Of a stretch of DNA of 64,000 nucleotides, positions 1 to 8,683 are shown in pieces (within the stretch, counting starts at the first letter, position 1; each line of letters begins with the position of its first letter). The translations under genes and the position numbers were made by a program. The stretch is from the NCBI RefSeq assembly GCF_001013475.1, contig NZ_JZEF01000002.1, positions 188,785 through 252,784 on the forward strand, in the 5' to 3' direction. The notes under the pieces were generated by a model, which had not been told where the DNA came from, ran no database searches, and saw nothing but the letters and a program-made list of their open reading frames with translations. This DNA comes from Xanthomonas arboricola pv. juglandis. GTDB taxonomy: Bacteria > Pseudomonadota > Gammaproteobacteria > Xanthomonadales > Xanthomonadaceae.

Positions 1-3000
1 GTGCCATAGCGGATCTGCGCCTGTACCGCACCGCGCATCGAACGGCTCAGCAAGGTCTGCGGGTAGCTGGGCATGACCAGATCGGGCATCAGGTACTCGA
101 ACATCGAGCCGCTCCACGACAGCAGCGTGGGCTCGGCGCCGGTGTCGGTGAGCGTGCGGCCGAGTGCGAACCAGCTCTCCTGCGGCAACTTGCCCTGGGC
201 GATCGCCACGAAGATGCCCAGGCGCGCTTCGGAGGCGAGCAGATCGTAATGGCCGCTATCCAGGCGCTGGTCGTCGACGTTGTAGCCGATCGACAGCAAC
301 TGCTGGGCGGGGTTGTAGAGGAAGTCGTAGTCCAGCTGCGCCAGCTGCCCGGCGATATGCGCAAGCCGTTGCAGCTCCTGCACGCGTTTGGCGGCCCAGG
401 TCTGCACGCCGGGTGCGTGGTCGCTGACGGCGAGTTGCCGCAGCGTGGCGACCGTGGCGCCAGGGGGCGGCGTCGCGTGCGCATCGGTACCGGCAAGCGT
501 GGTTGCGCAATGGCCCACTTCGGCCAGGGCCGCCTCGCAGCTGTCGATCAAGCGTTGCGGCCACGGCTCGTCGTCGTCGCTGTCCGGCATCAGCGCCAGG
601 ATCGTGTGGCTCTGCGCCAGCAGCAGGCGTAGCGCTTGGTCGGCCTGGTGCAGGCTCGGCGCGGGCTGGCTGCGGATGCTCTGCAAGCTCTGCGACATTG
701 CGTCCAGCGCATTGGCGGCGGCGTCGCTGCGTGTCTGCGCTCGCGATGCCAGCACGCCCAGGGTGTCGGCCAGCCCATCGAACACCGCCATCGCCACCGC
801 CGGCGCATCCACCAGTGCCAGCAGGCCTTGCCGCAGCGTCAGCAGATGCCCGACCAGGTTGCCGCTGTCCACGGTGGAGACGTAGCGCGGCAACAACGGC
901 ACCAGCGTTTCGGTGCGGTACCAGTTGTAGAAATGGCCGCGATAGCGCGGCAGCGCTTCCAGCGTGGTCAGCGTATTGGCCACGCGGGTCATCACGCCGG
1001 CCACCGTCAGATAGCCCAGATCGTAGGCGGCCAGATTGACCAGCAGGCCCAGCCCGATATTGGTCGGCGAGGTGCGGTTGGCCACCACCGTGACCGGGTA
1101 TTCCTGCACGTTGTCCGGTGGCAGCCAGTGGTGCTGCGCGGTGCAATGGCTTTCGAAGAACGCCCAGGTGCGCCGCGACAATCCGCCGAGGAAAGCGCGT
1201 TGTTCCTGCGACAACTGCGCTACCGGTGCGGCGGGTTGTTCGCCCAGCCAGGCCATCAGCCAGGGCGCGGCCATCCACGCCAGCCCCAGCGGCAATGCCG
1301 TCCATAGCGCCAACGGCGCCCACCATGCCACCGCGGCGATCGCCAATGCCGCGCTGCACGCGGCGCCGGCCATCAACTGTTGCTCGGCATTGCCGCTGCG
1401 CGCGCTGCGTTCCACTTCGCTGGATGGCGCCCACTGCAGCAGATGGCGCCGGGTGATCGACATCCGCACCAGCGTGCGGGCGATGGCGGCCAGCTGCATC
1501 CCTGCTTCGAACGGCAGGCATGCCAGCACCACGCCGGTGCGCAGCAGGTGCTGACGCAGCCCCACACCGACCTGGCGCGCGTGATGACGCAGCCCCAGAC
1601 CCTCGGGCGGATGCGCCAGCGCATACAGCGCCGAACACAGCCCTGGCAGCAGCCATAGCACCAGCAGCCACAGCGTCCAGCGCAATGGCGTGGGCGAACA
1701 CAACCAGCCGATCAGCAACAGACTCAGCGCGGCCGGAGCCACCAGGCTGCGGCGCAGGTTGTCCAGCAGCTTGCCGCGCGACAACCACGACAAGGGATTG
1801 CGCGTGCGCCGGCCACCCCGGTCGGGCACCCACGGCAGCAACCACGGCAGCAACTGCCAGTCGCCACGCACCCAGCGCGCGTGCCGCTTGGCATCGGTGG
1901 CATAGCGTTGCGGGTGGCGCTCGTACAGGCGCACGTCGCTGAGCAAACCGGCGCGCACATAGCAGCCTTCCAGCAGGTCATGGCTGAGCACGCGGTTATC
2001 GGGGAAGCGGCCGGCCAGCACCTGCTCGAAGGTGGCCACGGCATAGATGCCCTTGCCGATGAAGGAGCCTTCGCCGAACAGATCCTGATACACGTCCGAG
2101 ACCACACGCGTGTACGGGTCGATGCCCGGCTCGATGCCGAACATGCGCGCAAACCGCGACTCGCCGCCCTCGCTCATGCCGGTGCCCAGGCCCGGCTGCA
2201 GAATGCCGTAACCGGCCTCGACGATCTGCCCGGCCGCATCCATGCGCGGCACATTCAACGGATGCGACATCGCCCCGACCAGCGCGCGTGCCGCATCGCG
2301 CGGCAGGTGGGTGTCGCTGTCGAGCGTGATCACATAACGCACCTGCACCAGCGCGGCGACATCGCCTTGCACCTGCAGGAATTCGTGGGCTGCCTGCAGC
2401 GGCGCAGCGTCGGCGCAGAGCAGGCGGTTGAGCGCTTCGAGCTTGCCGCGCTTGCGCTCTGCGCCCATCCAGCAGCCTTCGCCCGCGTTCCACTGGCGTG
2501 CGCGATGCAGCAGAAAGAAACGATCGCCGTGGGCATCGGCATAGGCTGCATTGAGCCGGTCGATATGCTGCGCCGCATGTGCCACCAATGCCATGTCGCC
2601 AGGCAACAGCGCTTGCGCGGCATCGAGAAAATCGGTGAGCAGCGCGAAGTACAACTGTTCGTCGCGGTTGGCCAGGTAATGCACCTCCAAGGCGCCGACC
2701 AGCTCGTCGATGGCCTCGTGACTGGCCAGCATGCTCGGCATCACCACCAGCGTGCGGCAATCGGGCGTGATGCCGGCACGCAGGTCCATGCGCGGCAACG
2801 GATGCGGGCGCACCCATAGCGTTGCCACCCAGTTGACCAGGGCAATGCCCAGCTCGCTGGCGGCCAGCAGCGCGATGCCAGCGGTGATCCACCACAGCGC
2901 CGGCGGCAGTGCGCTCACGCCCTGCAGCAGCACGCCGCTCCACAGCACGGCGATCACGGCGATCGGAAGCAGATACACCGGCAGCGCCACGCGTCGCGCG

Positions 3001-4250
3001 CGTGGGCGCGGTGGTATCGGTGTGCCGGCTGCGGCCGGGTCGCGCAATGCCGCGCGCAGCAGCGGCAATCCCGCATCCACCAGGTAATAGCCCACGTGGC
3101 CGGCCACCGGCATCGCGGCATCTGCGTGCGCCGCCAGCTGCAGCACCGCCTCGGCCACGTCCGGCTCGTCGCGCTCCAGGCGCTGCGCCAGCTGTTCCAC
3201 CACATGCCGGTAGCTATCGCGGGTGTGGAAATCCATGCGCGCATACACGTCGGCCGGATCCTTGCGCAAGGTCTGCTCGACCACGCTCATGGCCTCGACG
3301 AAATCGCGCCAATCCATGTCGTCCAGAAACCGCAGGCTGCCGATGCTGTTGCTGATCGCCACCTGCTCGGCCGCCTGGCGTTGGCTTTCGGCGTGCACCA
3401 GGCCTTCCACGCTGTGGCCCTCGCTTGCCAGCCATTGCTCCACCCAGGCGCTGGCCATCGACAACACCGGCCCACGGCCCTGGATGCCGCGCGTCAGCTC
3501 GGCCACGAACGCACCGGTGGCCGGTGGCTGCGAGCGCGCCAGATCGGCCACCACCACCACCACGTCCTTGGGTTGCGCCGCCGCCGTGGCGTTGAGCAAC
3601 GCGGCCCAATGCGCGGCCAGGCGGGTGTCGCGCCCGTCGTGCATGATGTCCTCGGCAATGCGGCGCAGATTGTCGATCAGCGCCAGCCGCAACATGATCG
3701 GAATCGCCCACAGCTCGCCGAGCTTGAGCGGCGCCACCTGTTGGTAGGCGGCGATGAAACGGCTCAGCGTGATCGCATCCACGCGCCCGTCGCCATGCGC
3801 CACCACCTGCAAGCCCAGCTCGTAGACGCGCGGCAGGCCCACCGACGTTGGCGTGCGCAGACGCGGTAATTGCCGGCTATATCCGGGCGGAAGATGCTGT
3901 CGCGCCAGGCGCATCTGCTCTTCCACCAGATAATAGTTGTCCAATAACCACTCGCCGGCCGGATGCAGGCGCAAGCCATCGGCAGACATTTCGGCCAATC
4001 GCGCTGCGGCCGTGCCGAGCGAGCGCTCGTTGAATTTGAGTTGCGACAGCAGCAGCTCGCGGGTTGGCCCGGTATAGAGCACATGCGCCTGCGCCAGGCT
4101 TTGCCCCAGCGCCTCCATCTGCTCGTCGCCAAGCAAGGCCGCACCTTCAGGCACGGCATCGCGCACCGACGGATGCTGCAGGGTTGCTGCTGGCTGCGTA
4201 ATCGACCGCCACCAGAGGGAGAACGCAGAAGCCTTCCGCTGTGGCGGCAT
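1..4250 (-). CDS. ndvB: Cyclic beta-1,2-glucan synthase, NdvB type (3' end outside window)
   Basis: One open frame of about 1416 codons runs off the left edge without a stop, so only the N-terminal half is present. The glycosyltransferase core carries DSDTHLPRDAA near residue 644, preceded by VRYVITL and followed by GEGSFIGKGIYAV and a DRGGRRTRNPLSW segment. Hydrophobic segments follow. Near residue 1379 SWSGSMFEYLMP begins the glucoamylase-like domain typical of NdvB. Family members make periplasmic cyclic glucans in the inner membrane and finish with GH94 phosphorylase-like modules, which must lie beyond the edge. The start MPPQRKASAF is the first ATG in frame before the conserved region; no good ribosome site precedes it, so the start is uncertain. 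Confidence 0.9.
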   Translation of the reverse strand, partial: MPPQRKASAFSLWWRSITQPAATLQHPSVRDAVPEGAALLGDEQMEALGQSLAQAHVLYTGPTRELLLSQLKFNERSLGTAAARLAEMSADGLRLHPAGEWLLDNYYLVEEQMRLARQHLPPGYSRQLPRLRTPTSVGLPRVYELGLQVVAHGDGRVDAITLSRFIAAYQQVAPLKLGELWAIPIMLRLALIDNLRRIAEDIMHDGRDTRLAAHWAALLNATAAAQPKDVVVVVADLARSQPPATGAFVAELTRGIQGRGPVLSMASAWVEQWLASEGHSVEGLVHAESQRQAAEQVAISNSIGSLRFLDDMDWRDFVEAMSVVEQTLRKDPADVYARMDFHTRDSYRHVVEQLAQRLERDEPDVAEAVLQLAAHADAAMPVAGHVGYYLVDAGLPLLRAALRDPAAAGTPIPPRPRARRVALPVYLLPIAVIAVLWSGVLLQGVSALPPALWWITAGIALLAASELGIALVNWVATLWVRPHPLPRMDLRAGITPDCRTLVVMPSMLASHEAIDELVGALEVHYLANRDEQLYFALLTDFLDAAQALLPGDMALVAHAAQHIDRLNAAYADAHGDRFFLLHRARQWNAGEGCWMGAERKRGKLEALNRLLCADAAPLQAAHEFLQVQGDVAALVQVRYVITLDSDTHLPRDAARALVGAMSHPLNVPRMDAAGQIVEAGYGILQPGLGTGMSEGGESRFARMFGIEPGIDPYTRVVSDVYQDLFGEGSFIGKGIYAVATFEQVLAGRFPDNRVLSHDLLEGCYVRAGLLSDVRLYERHPQRYATDAKRHARWVRGDWQLLPWLLPWVPDRGGRRTRNPLSWLSRGKLLDNLRRSLVAPAALSLLLIGWLCSPTPLRWTLWLLVLWLLPGLCSALYALAHPPEGLGLRHHARQVGVGLRQHLLRTGVVLACLPFEAGMQLAAIARTLVRMSITRRHLLQWAPSSEVERSARSGNAEQQLMAGAACSAALAIAAVAWWAPLALWTALPLGLAWMAAPWLMAWLGEQPAAPVAQLSQEQRAFLGGLSRRTWAFFESHCTAQHHWLPPDNVQEYPVTVVANRTSPTNIGLGLLVNLAAYDLGYLTVAGVMTRVANTLTTLEALPRYRGHFYNWYRTETLVPLLPRYVSTVDSGNLVGHLLTLRQGLLALVDAPAVAMAVFDGLADTLGVLASRAQTRSDAAANALDAMSQSLQSIRSQPAPSLHQADQALRLLLAQSHTILALMPDSDDDEPWPQRLIDSCEAALAEVGHCATTLAGTDAHATPPPGATVATLRQLAVSDHAPGVQTWAAKRVQELQRLAHIAGQLAQLDYDFLYNPAQQLLSIGYNVDDQRLDSGHYDLLASEARLGIFVAIAQGKLPQESWFALGRTLTDTGAEPTLLSWSGSMFEYLMPDLVMPSYPQTLLSRSMRGAVQAQIRYG

Positions 4251-4383
4251 CGAGACATGACCTGTGCAGCATATGCGCCGCTAGAGGTTGTGATCATGCG
4301 CGCCGGCATGGTGGCGCACGTGAAGGCAGCCCGCTTCATCGCGATGGTTTCTCCCTGGCACGCGCTAGTGGCAGTGGCGCTGG

Positions 4384-4835
4384 CTAGTTCTTCGCACAGG
4401 AGACTCCATCTGCCGCACACATCACGTCATCGATCCAGGTGACATATCGCGAGATGCGGACGTTATAGACCAGTTGCCCATAGAAACCGGCCTCTAGCGC
4501 GTGTTCCGGAACTGCGGTGATCCATGATCCCACCCGATAAGTCGCCAGGCGCCCTGAGCTTGCACCACGAGCGGGCCGCCGCTGTCACCGCCTCCCAATA
4601 CACCTTCGAGGGGCAGCCCCTGTGCAGGGGGATCGAAGCGATACCAGAGATAGCGGTCGTTCGCTCCCGTAATGGCGTTGTAGGCCCGCCTCAATGCGCC
4701 ACGATGTGGAGAGCCGGGAATCTGCCCCTCGATGCCATTGCCGGTTGCCCCCTTCCTACAAACATGGCGACTTCGGTGACCTCATCGCCGCCTCGATACT
4801 TCTATCGCGGCGTCCCATTCAACCCCTGCCATCCG
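4384..4835 (-). pseudogene. Degraded trypsin-like serine protease
   Basis: Pieces of one chymotrypsin-fold protease lie in different frames. From the 5' side: VEWDAAI (probably the catalytic Asp region), then KYRGGDEVTEVAMFVGRG in another frame, then GNGIEGQIPGSPHRGALRRAY through GGGDSGGPLV with the catalytic Ser, then ITAVPEHALEAGFYGQLVY to YVTWIDDVMCA and a stop. Shifts are needed near 4805, 4757 and 4522. The His region and signal peptide are missing: the remnant stops where the blaI promoter begins. I infer a dead relic truncated by an earlier rearrangement. Confidence 0.75.
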
Positions 4836-4842
4836 ACCTATT

Positions 4843-4885
4843 GACTACAGTTGTCGTCACGCTTACGGTAGCGACAACTGTAGTC
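4843..4885. promoter_or_regulatory. BlaI-type operator, nested inverted repeat
   Basis: GACTACAGTTGTCG (4843-4856) is repeated as its exact reverse complement CGACAACTGTAGTC at 4872-4885, separated by 15 bases. Each arm is itself close to a palindrome around ACA-TTGT, resembling the TACA/TGTA half-sites bound by BlaI/MecI repressors. It ends 12 bases before the repressor start codon, so autorepression of the blaI-M56 operon is likely. Confidence 0.8.
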
Positions 4886-4897
4886 ATGGAGAGCGGC

Positions 4898-5284
4898 ATG
4901 CGTGGCAAGACCATCGGGGACCAGGAGCTGGCCCTGTTGCAACACATCGAAGAACAACGGCAGGCCAGTGTCGGCGAAGTGGCGGCCGCGTTCGGTGAGC
5001 CGCGTGGGCTGGCGCGCTCGACCGTGCTGACCATGATGGAGCGCTTGCGCGCCAAGGGCTTCCTGCGCCGCGAGCAGGTGGACGGCATGTACCGCTACAG
5101 CGCCACCAGCGGGCAGGACGCGGTCGTGCGCTCGGCGGTGGGGCAGTTCGTGGAAAAGACCTTGCAGGGCTCGGTGTCGCCGTTCGTGGCGTGGATGTCG
5201 CAGCGCGCCAAGGTCAGCGACAGCGAGCTGGCCGAGCTCGAAGCCCTGGTCGCCAAGCTGCAGTCGCAGCGCAAGGAGGATTGA
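4898..5284 (+). CDS. BlaI/MecI/CopY family transcriptional repressor
   Basis: The protein begins MRGKTIGDQELALLQHIEEQ and has the winged-helix pattern of BlaI, with RSTVLTMMERLRAKGFLRRE as recognition helix and wing and a C-terminal dimerisation helix (128 residues, normal for the family). I chose ATG 4898 because GGAGAG lies just before it; ATG 4886 in the same frame is possible. Its stop is 3 bases before the M56 peptidase gene, which in this family is the membrane sensor that inactivates the repressor. The operator at 4843-4885 probably makes both genes self-regulated. The inducer is unknown; no beta-lactamase gene is adjacent. Confidence 0.92.
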   Translation: MRGKTIGDQELALLQHIEEQRQASVGEVAAAFGEPRGLARSTVLTMMERLRAKGFLRREQVDGMYRYSATSGQDAVVRSAVGQFVEKTLQGSVSPFVAWMSQRAKVSDSELAELEALVAKLQSQRKED

Positions 5285-5286
5285 GC

Positions 5287-7137
5287 ATGTCGCCGATGAT
5301 CGAAGCCTTGCTTTGGAGACTGGGTGCCACCAGCGTGCAGACCGCCGTGCTGGCGTTGGCGGTGTGGGCGCTGTGCCGCAGCGTGCGGCGACTGCCGGCC
5401 ACCACGCAGACCTGGCTGTGGTGGCTGGTGGGAGTGCAGGCGGTGGTCGGCCTGCTGTGGAACGCGCCGCTGCAGTTGCCGGTGTTGCCCGCAGCCACGC
5501 CCACGCCCGCCTTGATTGCCGGCGACAGCCTGGCGCCGATGGTGATGGCCAATGCCAGCGTATCCGGCGCCAGCGCGGTCGCCATTGCGGGCGCGGCAGA
5601 CGTGCTGCAGGGTGCAAGCGGTCCGTCCTGGGCGCTGTTGCTGGCCGCGTTGTGGGTTGCCGGCGTCGCAGTGATGGCGCTCGGCACAGTGCGCGCATAC
5701 CGACGCAGCCGCGCCCTGGTACGCGCTGCTGCACCGTGCACCGATCGTGCCCTGGCCGCCGCACTGCGCATGGCTGCAGAAGCGCATGGCCTGTCGCAGC
5801 CGCCGGAAATACGGTTGTCGCAGCAGATCGCCTCGCCGCAGTTGATCGGGCCCTGGCGCCCGGTCTTGCTGCTGCCCGCCGCCCGCCTGCCGCACATGGC
5901 CGACGACGATTTGGATATGGCGCTGACCCATGAACTGATCCACCTGCGCCGGCGCGATCTGTGGTGGGGCTTGCTGCCGTCGCTGGCCCAGCACCTGTTC
6001 TTCTTCCACCCGCTGGTGCATCTGGCCGCGCGCGAATACGCCACTGCCCGCGAGGCCGCCTGCGATGCCGCGGTGGTCGCAGGCCACCGTCATTGCCGCC
6101 ACGACTATGGCCGGCTGTTGCTGCAACTGGGCGTGGCACCGCGCCCGCACGGCGGCGTGGCCAGCGCCTCGCCGTCCTTCCTCAGCCTCAAACGGAGATT
6201 GCTCATGTTGCAGAACCCGACCTCGTTCCCGCGGTTTGGCGCGGCCCTGATCCTGGGCGCGGTGGCCATCACCGGCGTGCTGCCGCTGCGCCTGGTGGCG
6301 ATGCCCGCCGCGCCGGCTGTTGCTGCCGCATCAGCGGCCGCACCCGCCAAACCAGCTGCCGGCGTGTCCAGCACAGCGGCACCGGCCACTGCCGCCGCCG
6401 TCGCTGCAACTGCACCGGCAACTGCGGCAGCAACCGCCGCACCGGCAAACGCCGCCGCACCGGCTGCAGCGGCGTCATCCACCAGCCAGACCTTCACCAC
6501 CACCTCTACGCACGGCCAGATCAACCTGTCGCATGACCCCGACCGCGATGCCTACGTGCTGCTGCAGGGCAACGACAGCGTCATGAATGGCTCGGTGGAC
6601 GATCTCAAGCATGTGCGTCGTCTGGCCGGCAAGGATGGCCAGCTGATGTGGTTCCGCAAGGATGGCAAGCAGTACGTCGTGCGCGATCCCGACACCTTCA
6701 AGCGCCTGAATGCGGTGTATGCGCCAGTCACCAAATTGGGCCAGGCGCAGGGCGCGTTGGGCGAGCGCCAGGGCGAGCTCGGCGAGCAGCTGGGCGAGTT
6801 GGGTGCGCAGATGGGTGAGCTGGGTGCACGTGCTGCCGACGCGGCCGCAAAGCACGTCAATGCCTCCTTGCTCGACACCGATGCGCGCGCACAGCAGGCC
6901 GCCGAGCGTGCGGCGCGGGAAGCAGAACGCGCAGTACGCCAGGCCGAACAGGCCATGCAGCGCAGCGGCGCCCAACAGCGGATGCAGGCGCTGGCCAGGC
7001 AGCAGGCGGCGCTCGCCACCGAGCAGGCAGATCTGGCCAGCCAGCAGGCCGCCGCCAGCGTCCGTGCCGACAAGGAAGCCCAACGCATCATGCGCGAGGC
7101 GATCGCACAGGGGCTGGCCACGCGGATCGAGGGCTGA
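5287..7137 (+). CDS. M56 family (BlaR1-like) membrane metallopeptidase
   Basis: The N-terminal third has several hydrophobic segments, and the zinc motif HELIH (His215, Glu216, His219) sits in ALTHELIHLRRRDLW, as in BlaR1/MecR1. A further hydrophobic segment is followed by an alanine/proline-rich linker (about residues 335-400), a globular part, and a long charged helix with a heptad-like LGE(R/Q)QGEL repeat and Ala/Glu/Arg coiled coil to the end. There is no penicillin-binding sensor domain, so this is not a classical beta-lactam sensor. GGAGG precedes ATG 5287. With the upstream BlaI it forms a repressor-protease pair sensing an unknown envelope signal. Confidence 0.88.
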   Translation: MSPMIEALLWRLGATSVQTAVLALAVWALCRSVRRLPATTQTWLWWLVGVQAVVGLLWNAPLQLPVLPAATPTPALIAGDSLAPMVMANASVSGASAVAIAGAADVLQGASGPSWALLLAALWVAGVAVMALGTVRAYRRSRALVRAAAPCTDRALAAALRMAAEAHGLSQPPEIRLSQQIASPQLIGPWRPVLLLPAARLPHMADDDLDMALTHELIHLRRRDLWWGLLPSLAQHLFFFHPLVHLAAREYATAREAACDAAVVAGHRHCRHDYGRLLLQLGVAPRPHGGVASASPSFLSLKRRLLMLQNPTSFPRFGAALILGAVAITGVLPLRLVAMPAAPAVAAASAAAPAKPAAGVSSTAAPATAAAVAATAPATAAATAAPANAAAPAAAASSTSQTFTTTSTHGQINLSHDPDRDAYVLLQGNDSVMNGSVDDLKHVRRLAGKDGQLMWFRKDGKQYVVRDPDTFKRLNAVYAPVTKLGQAQGALGERQGELGEQLGELGAQMGELGARAADAAAKHVNASLLDTDARAQQAAERAAREAERAVRQAEQAMQRSGAQQRMQALARQQAALATEQADLASQQAAASVRADKEAQRIMREAIAQGLATRIEG

Positions 7138-7149
7138 TCGTCGCAGGCC

Positions 7150-7346
7150 GCTGCTCGTCGGGACTGTGCAGCACGCGCAGACGGCGAGCAGCTGGCGCCA
7201 TCTCGGCCGGAGGCAGTGACTGGCGTCAAACCGGCTCGGCGCCGCACGCGCCATGCAGGCACGTGCGGCGGGCGACACACCGCGCCGGTGATTCGGTGAC
7301 CCCGCTGCTCGCCGATACTGTGCAACAGGCGCAGACGGCGAGCAGA
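7150..7346 (+). repeat. Direct repeat of about 43 bp around a gene start
   Basis: A segment at 7150-7192 recurs at 7304-7346. Both begin GCTGCTCG, share ACTGTGCA in the middle and end GCGCAGACGGCGAGCAG; they differ at about six positions. Each copy can fold, since GCTGCTCG pairs with CGAGCAG(C). The second copy ends 2 bases before the start codon of the next gene, the first sits just after the M56 gene. The period is 154 bp. Confidence 0.8.
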
Positions 7347-7348
7347 CA

Positions 7349-8464
7349 ATGACGTACCGGGTGGTGGTGTTGGGGGGCTTCGGGCATTTCGGCGCGCGCA
7401 TCGTGCGGGCGCTGGCGGCAACGGCGCAACTGCGGGTGATCGCCGCCGGACGGCATCCCGGCGATGTGGCGGCCAGGTGGCCGGATGTGGCACCCGGTCG
7501 CATCGCGTGCTGTCGCCTGGATATCGACGCAAGCGATTTTGCCGCGCAACTGGCGGCCACTGCCGCCGATGCGGTGGTGCATACCGCAGGCCCGTTCCAG
7601 GGCCAGGATTACGCCGTGGCGCACACCTGCCTGCAGGCAGGCACTACATCGACCTGGCCGACGGCCGTGCGTTTCCCCACGGCAATGGATGCAGCGGCAA
7701 GGCAAGCGCAGCGTGCGGCCATCAGCGGCGCCAGCACCTTGCCCGCGCTGTCGAGCGCGGTCATCGATGCCTTGCTGCCGCGTTTTTCGGCGTTGCATGG
7801 CATCCGCATGGTCATCGCGCCCGCGCAAGGCACGCCGCTTGGCCTGGCCACCGTGCGTGCGGTGTTGTCGTACTGCGGCACGCCGTTCACATGGCTGCAT
7901 GAGGGCCGCTGGCAAACGGTGGTGGGCTGGGCCAGACCCACGCGCGTGCAGTTCGCGCAGCGCGCGCCGCGGCTTGCGTCGCCCTGCGATGTGCCCGATC
8001 ACGATCTGCTGCCACAGCGCTATCCCGGCGTGCAGAGCGTGCAGTTTCGCGCCGCGTTGGAGGTGCCGTTCCTGCAGCGCTGCCTGGCCGGTGTCGCCTG
8101 GTTGCGTCACCACGGTGTGCCATTGCCGATGGCGCGCCTGGCCGAGGTGTTTGCACGTGCGGCACGCTGGTTTGACCGCTTCGGCACCGACCTCGGTGGC
8201 ATGCGCGTGGAGCTGCGTGGCACAAGCCATCCGCAGACCGGCGATCCCCGGCCGCTGCGACTGCAGTGGGACCTCACCGCCGCGATGCTGCACGGCCCGG
8301 AGATTCCCTGCTTCGCCGCAATCCTGCTGGTGCGCAAGCTTGCCGCAGGGCAGGCGTTACCGATCGGCGCGCATGCCTGCATGGGCTTGTTGACCCTGGC
8401 CGAATTCGAGCAGGAGTTTGCAGCGTGGCAGATGGAGACCGAGGTGTCGGACGTGCGTGTGTGA
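7349..8464 (+). CDS. Saccharopine dehydrogenase-like NAD(P)-binding protein
   Basis: The N-terminus MTYRVVVLGGFGHFGARIVRAL is a Rossmann dinucleotide-binding motif, and VVHTAGPFQGQDY matches the saccharopine-dehydrogenase-like family. At residues 98-113 the frame reads TTSTWPTAVRFPT, but the +1 frame there reads RHYIDLADGRAFPHG, the motif these proteins normally have after LQAG. Two opposite single-base shifts, near 7637 and 7688, would explain this. The rest (ISGASTLPALSSAVID onward) is in frame. Activity may be lost or altered. The substrate is unknown and no partner gene is evident. Confidence 0.75.
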   Translation: MTYRVVVLGGFGHFGARIVRALAATAQLRVIAAGRHPGDVAARWPDVAPGRIACCRLDIDASDFAAQLAATAADAVVHTAGPFQGQDYAVAHTCLQAGTTSTWPTAVRFPTAMDAAARQAQRAAISGASTLPALSSAVIDALLPRFSALHGIRMVIAPAQGTPLGLATVRAVLSYCGTPFTWLHEGRWQTVVGWARPTRVQFAQRAPRLASPCDVPDHDLLPQRYPGVQSVQFRAALEVPFLQRCLAGVAWLRHHGVPLPMARLAEVFARAARWFDRFGTDLGGMRVELRGTSHPQTGDPRPLRLQWDLTAAMLHGPEIPCFAAILLVRKLAAGQALPIGAHACMGLLTLAEFEQEFAAWQMETEVSDVRV

Positions 8465-8557
8465 GGACACGCTGTGCACGACCGCCGCAGACGCACGAAT
8501 CACCACACTGTGCGCAACACCTAACACCAGTAAGTCACAACCAACGTGCAAGCGAGT

Positions 8558-8587
8558 AGAGCCCTCTCCCGAGGAGAGAGGGGCTTT
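8558..8587. terminator. Possible bidirectional hairpin terminator
   Basis: AGCCC-TCTC pairs with GAGA-GGGGCT around a short loop with small bulges, followed by TTTAGAG on the plus strand. It lies in the 219-base space between two convergent genes. No long T run is present, so termination is a guess. Confidence 0.4.
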
Positions 8588-8683
8588 AGAGCGCTGCGCG
8601 TCCATACACACGGCCAATGATCAGCTTGCAGTGCCGCAGCAGGTGTCGTTACACGCACAACAGATGGCCATACGCACTCAACT

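Noticed and set aside
5287-7137. Beta-lactam resistance operon
   Set aside because: No beta-lactamase gene adjacent and no penicillin-binding sensor domain in the M56 protein.
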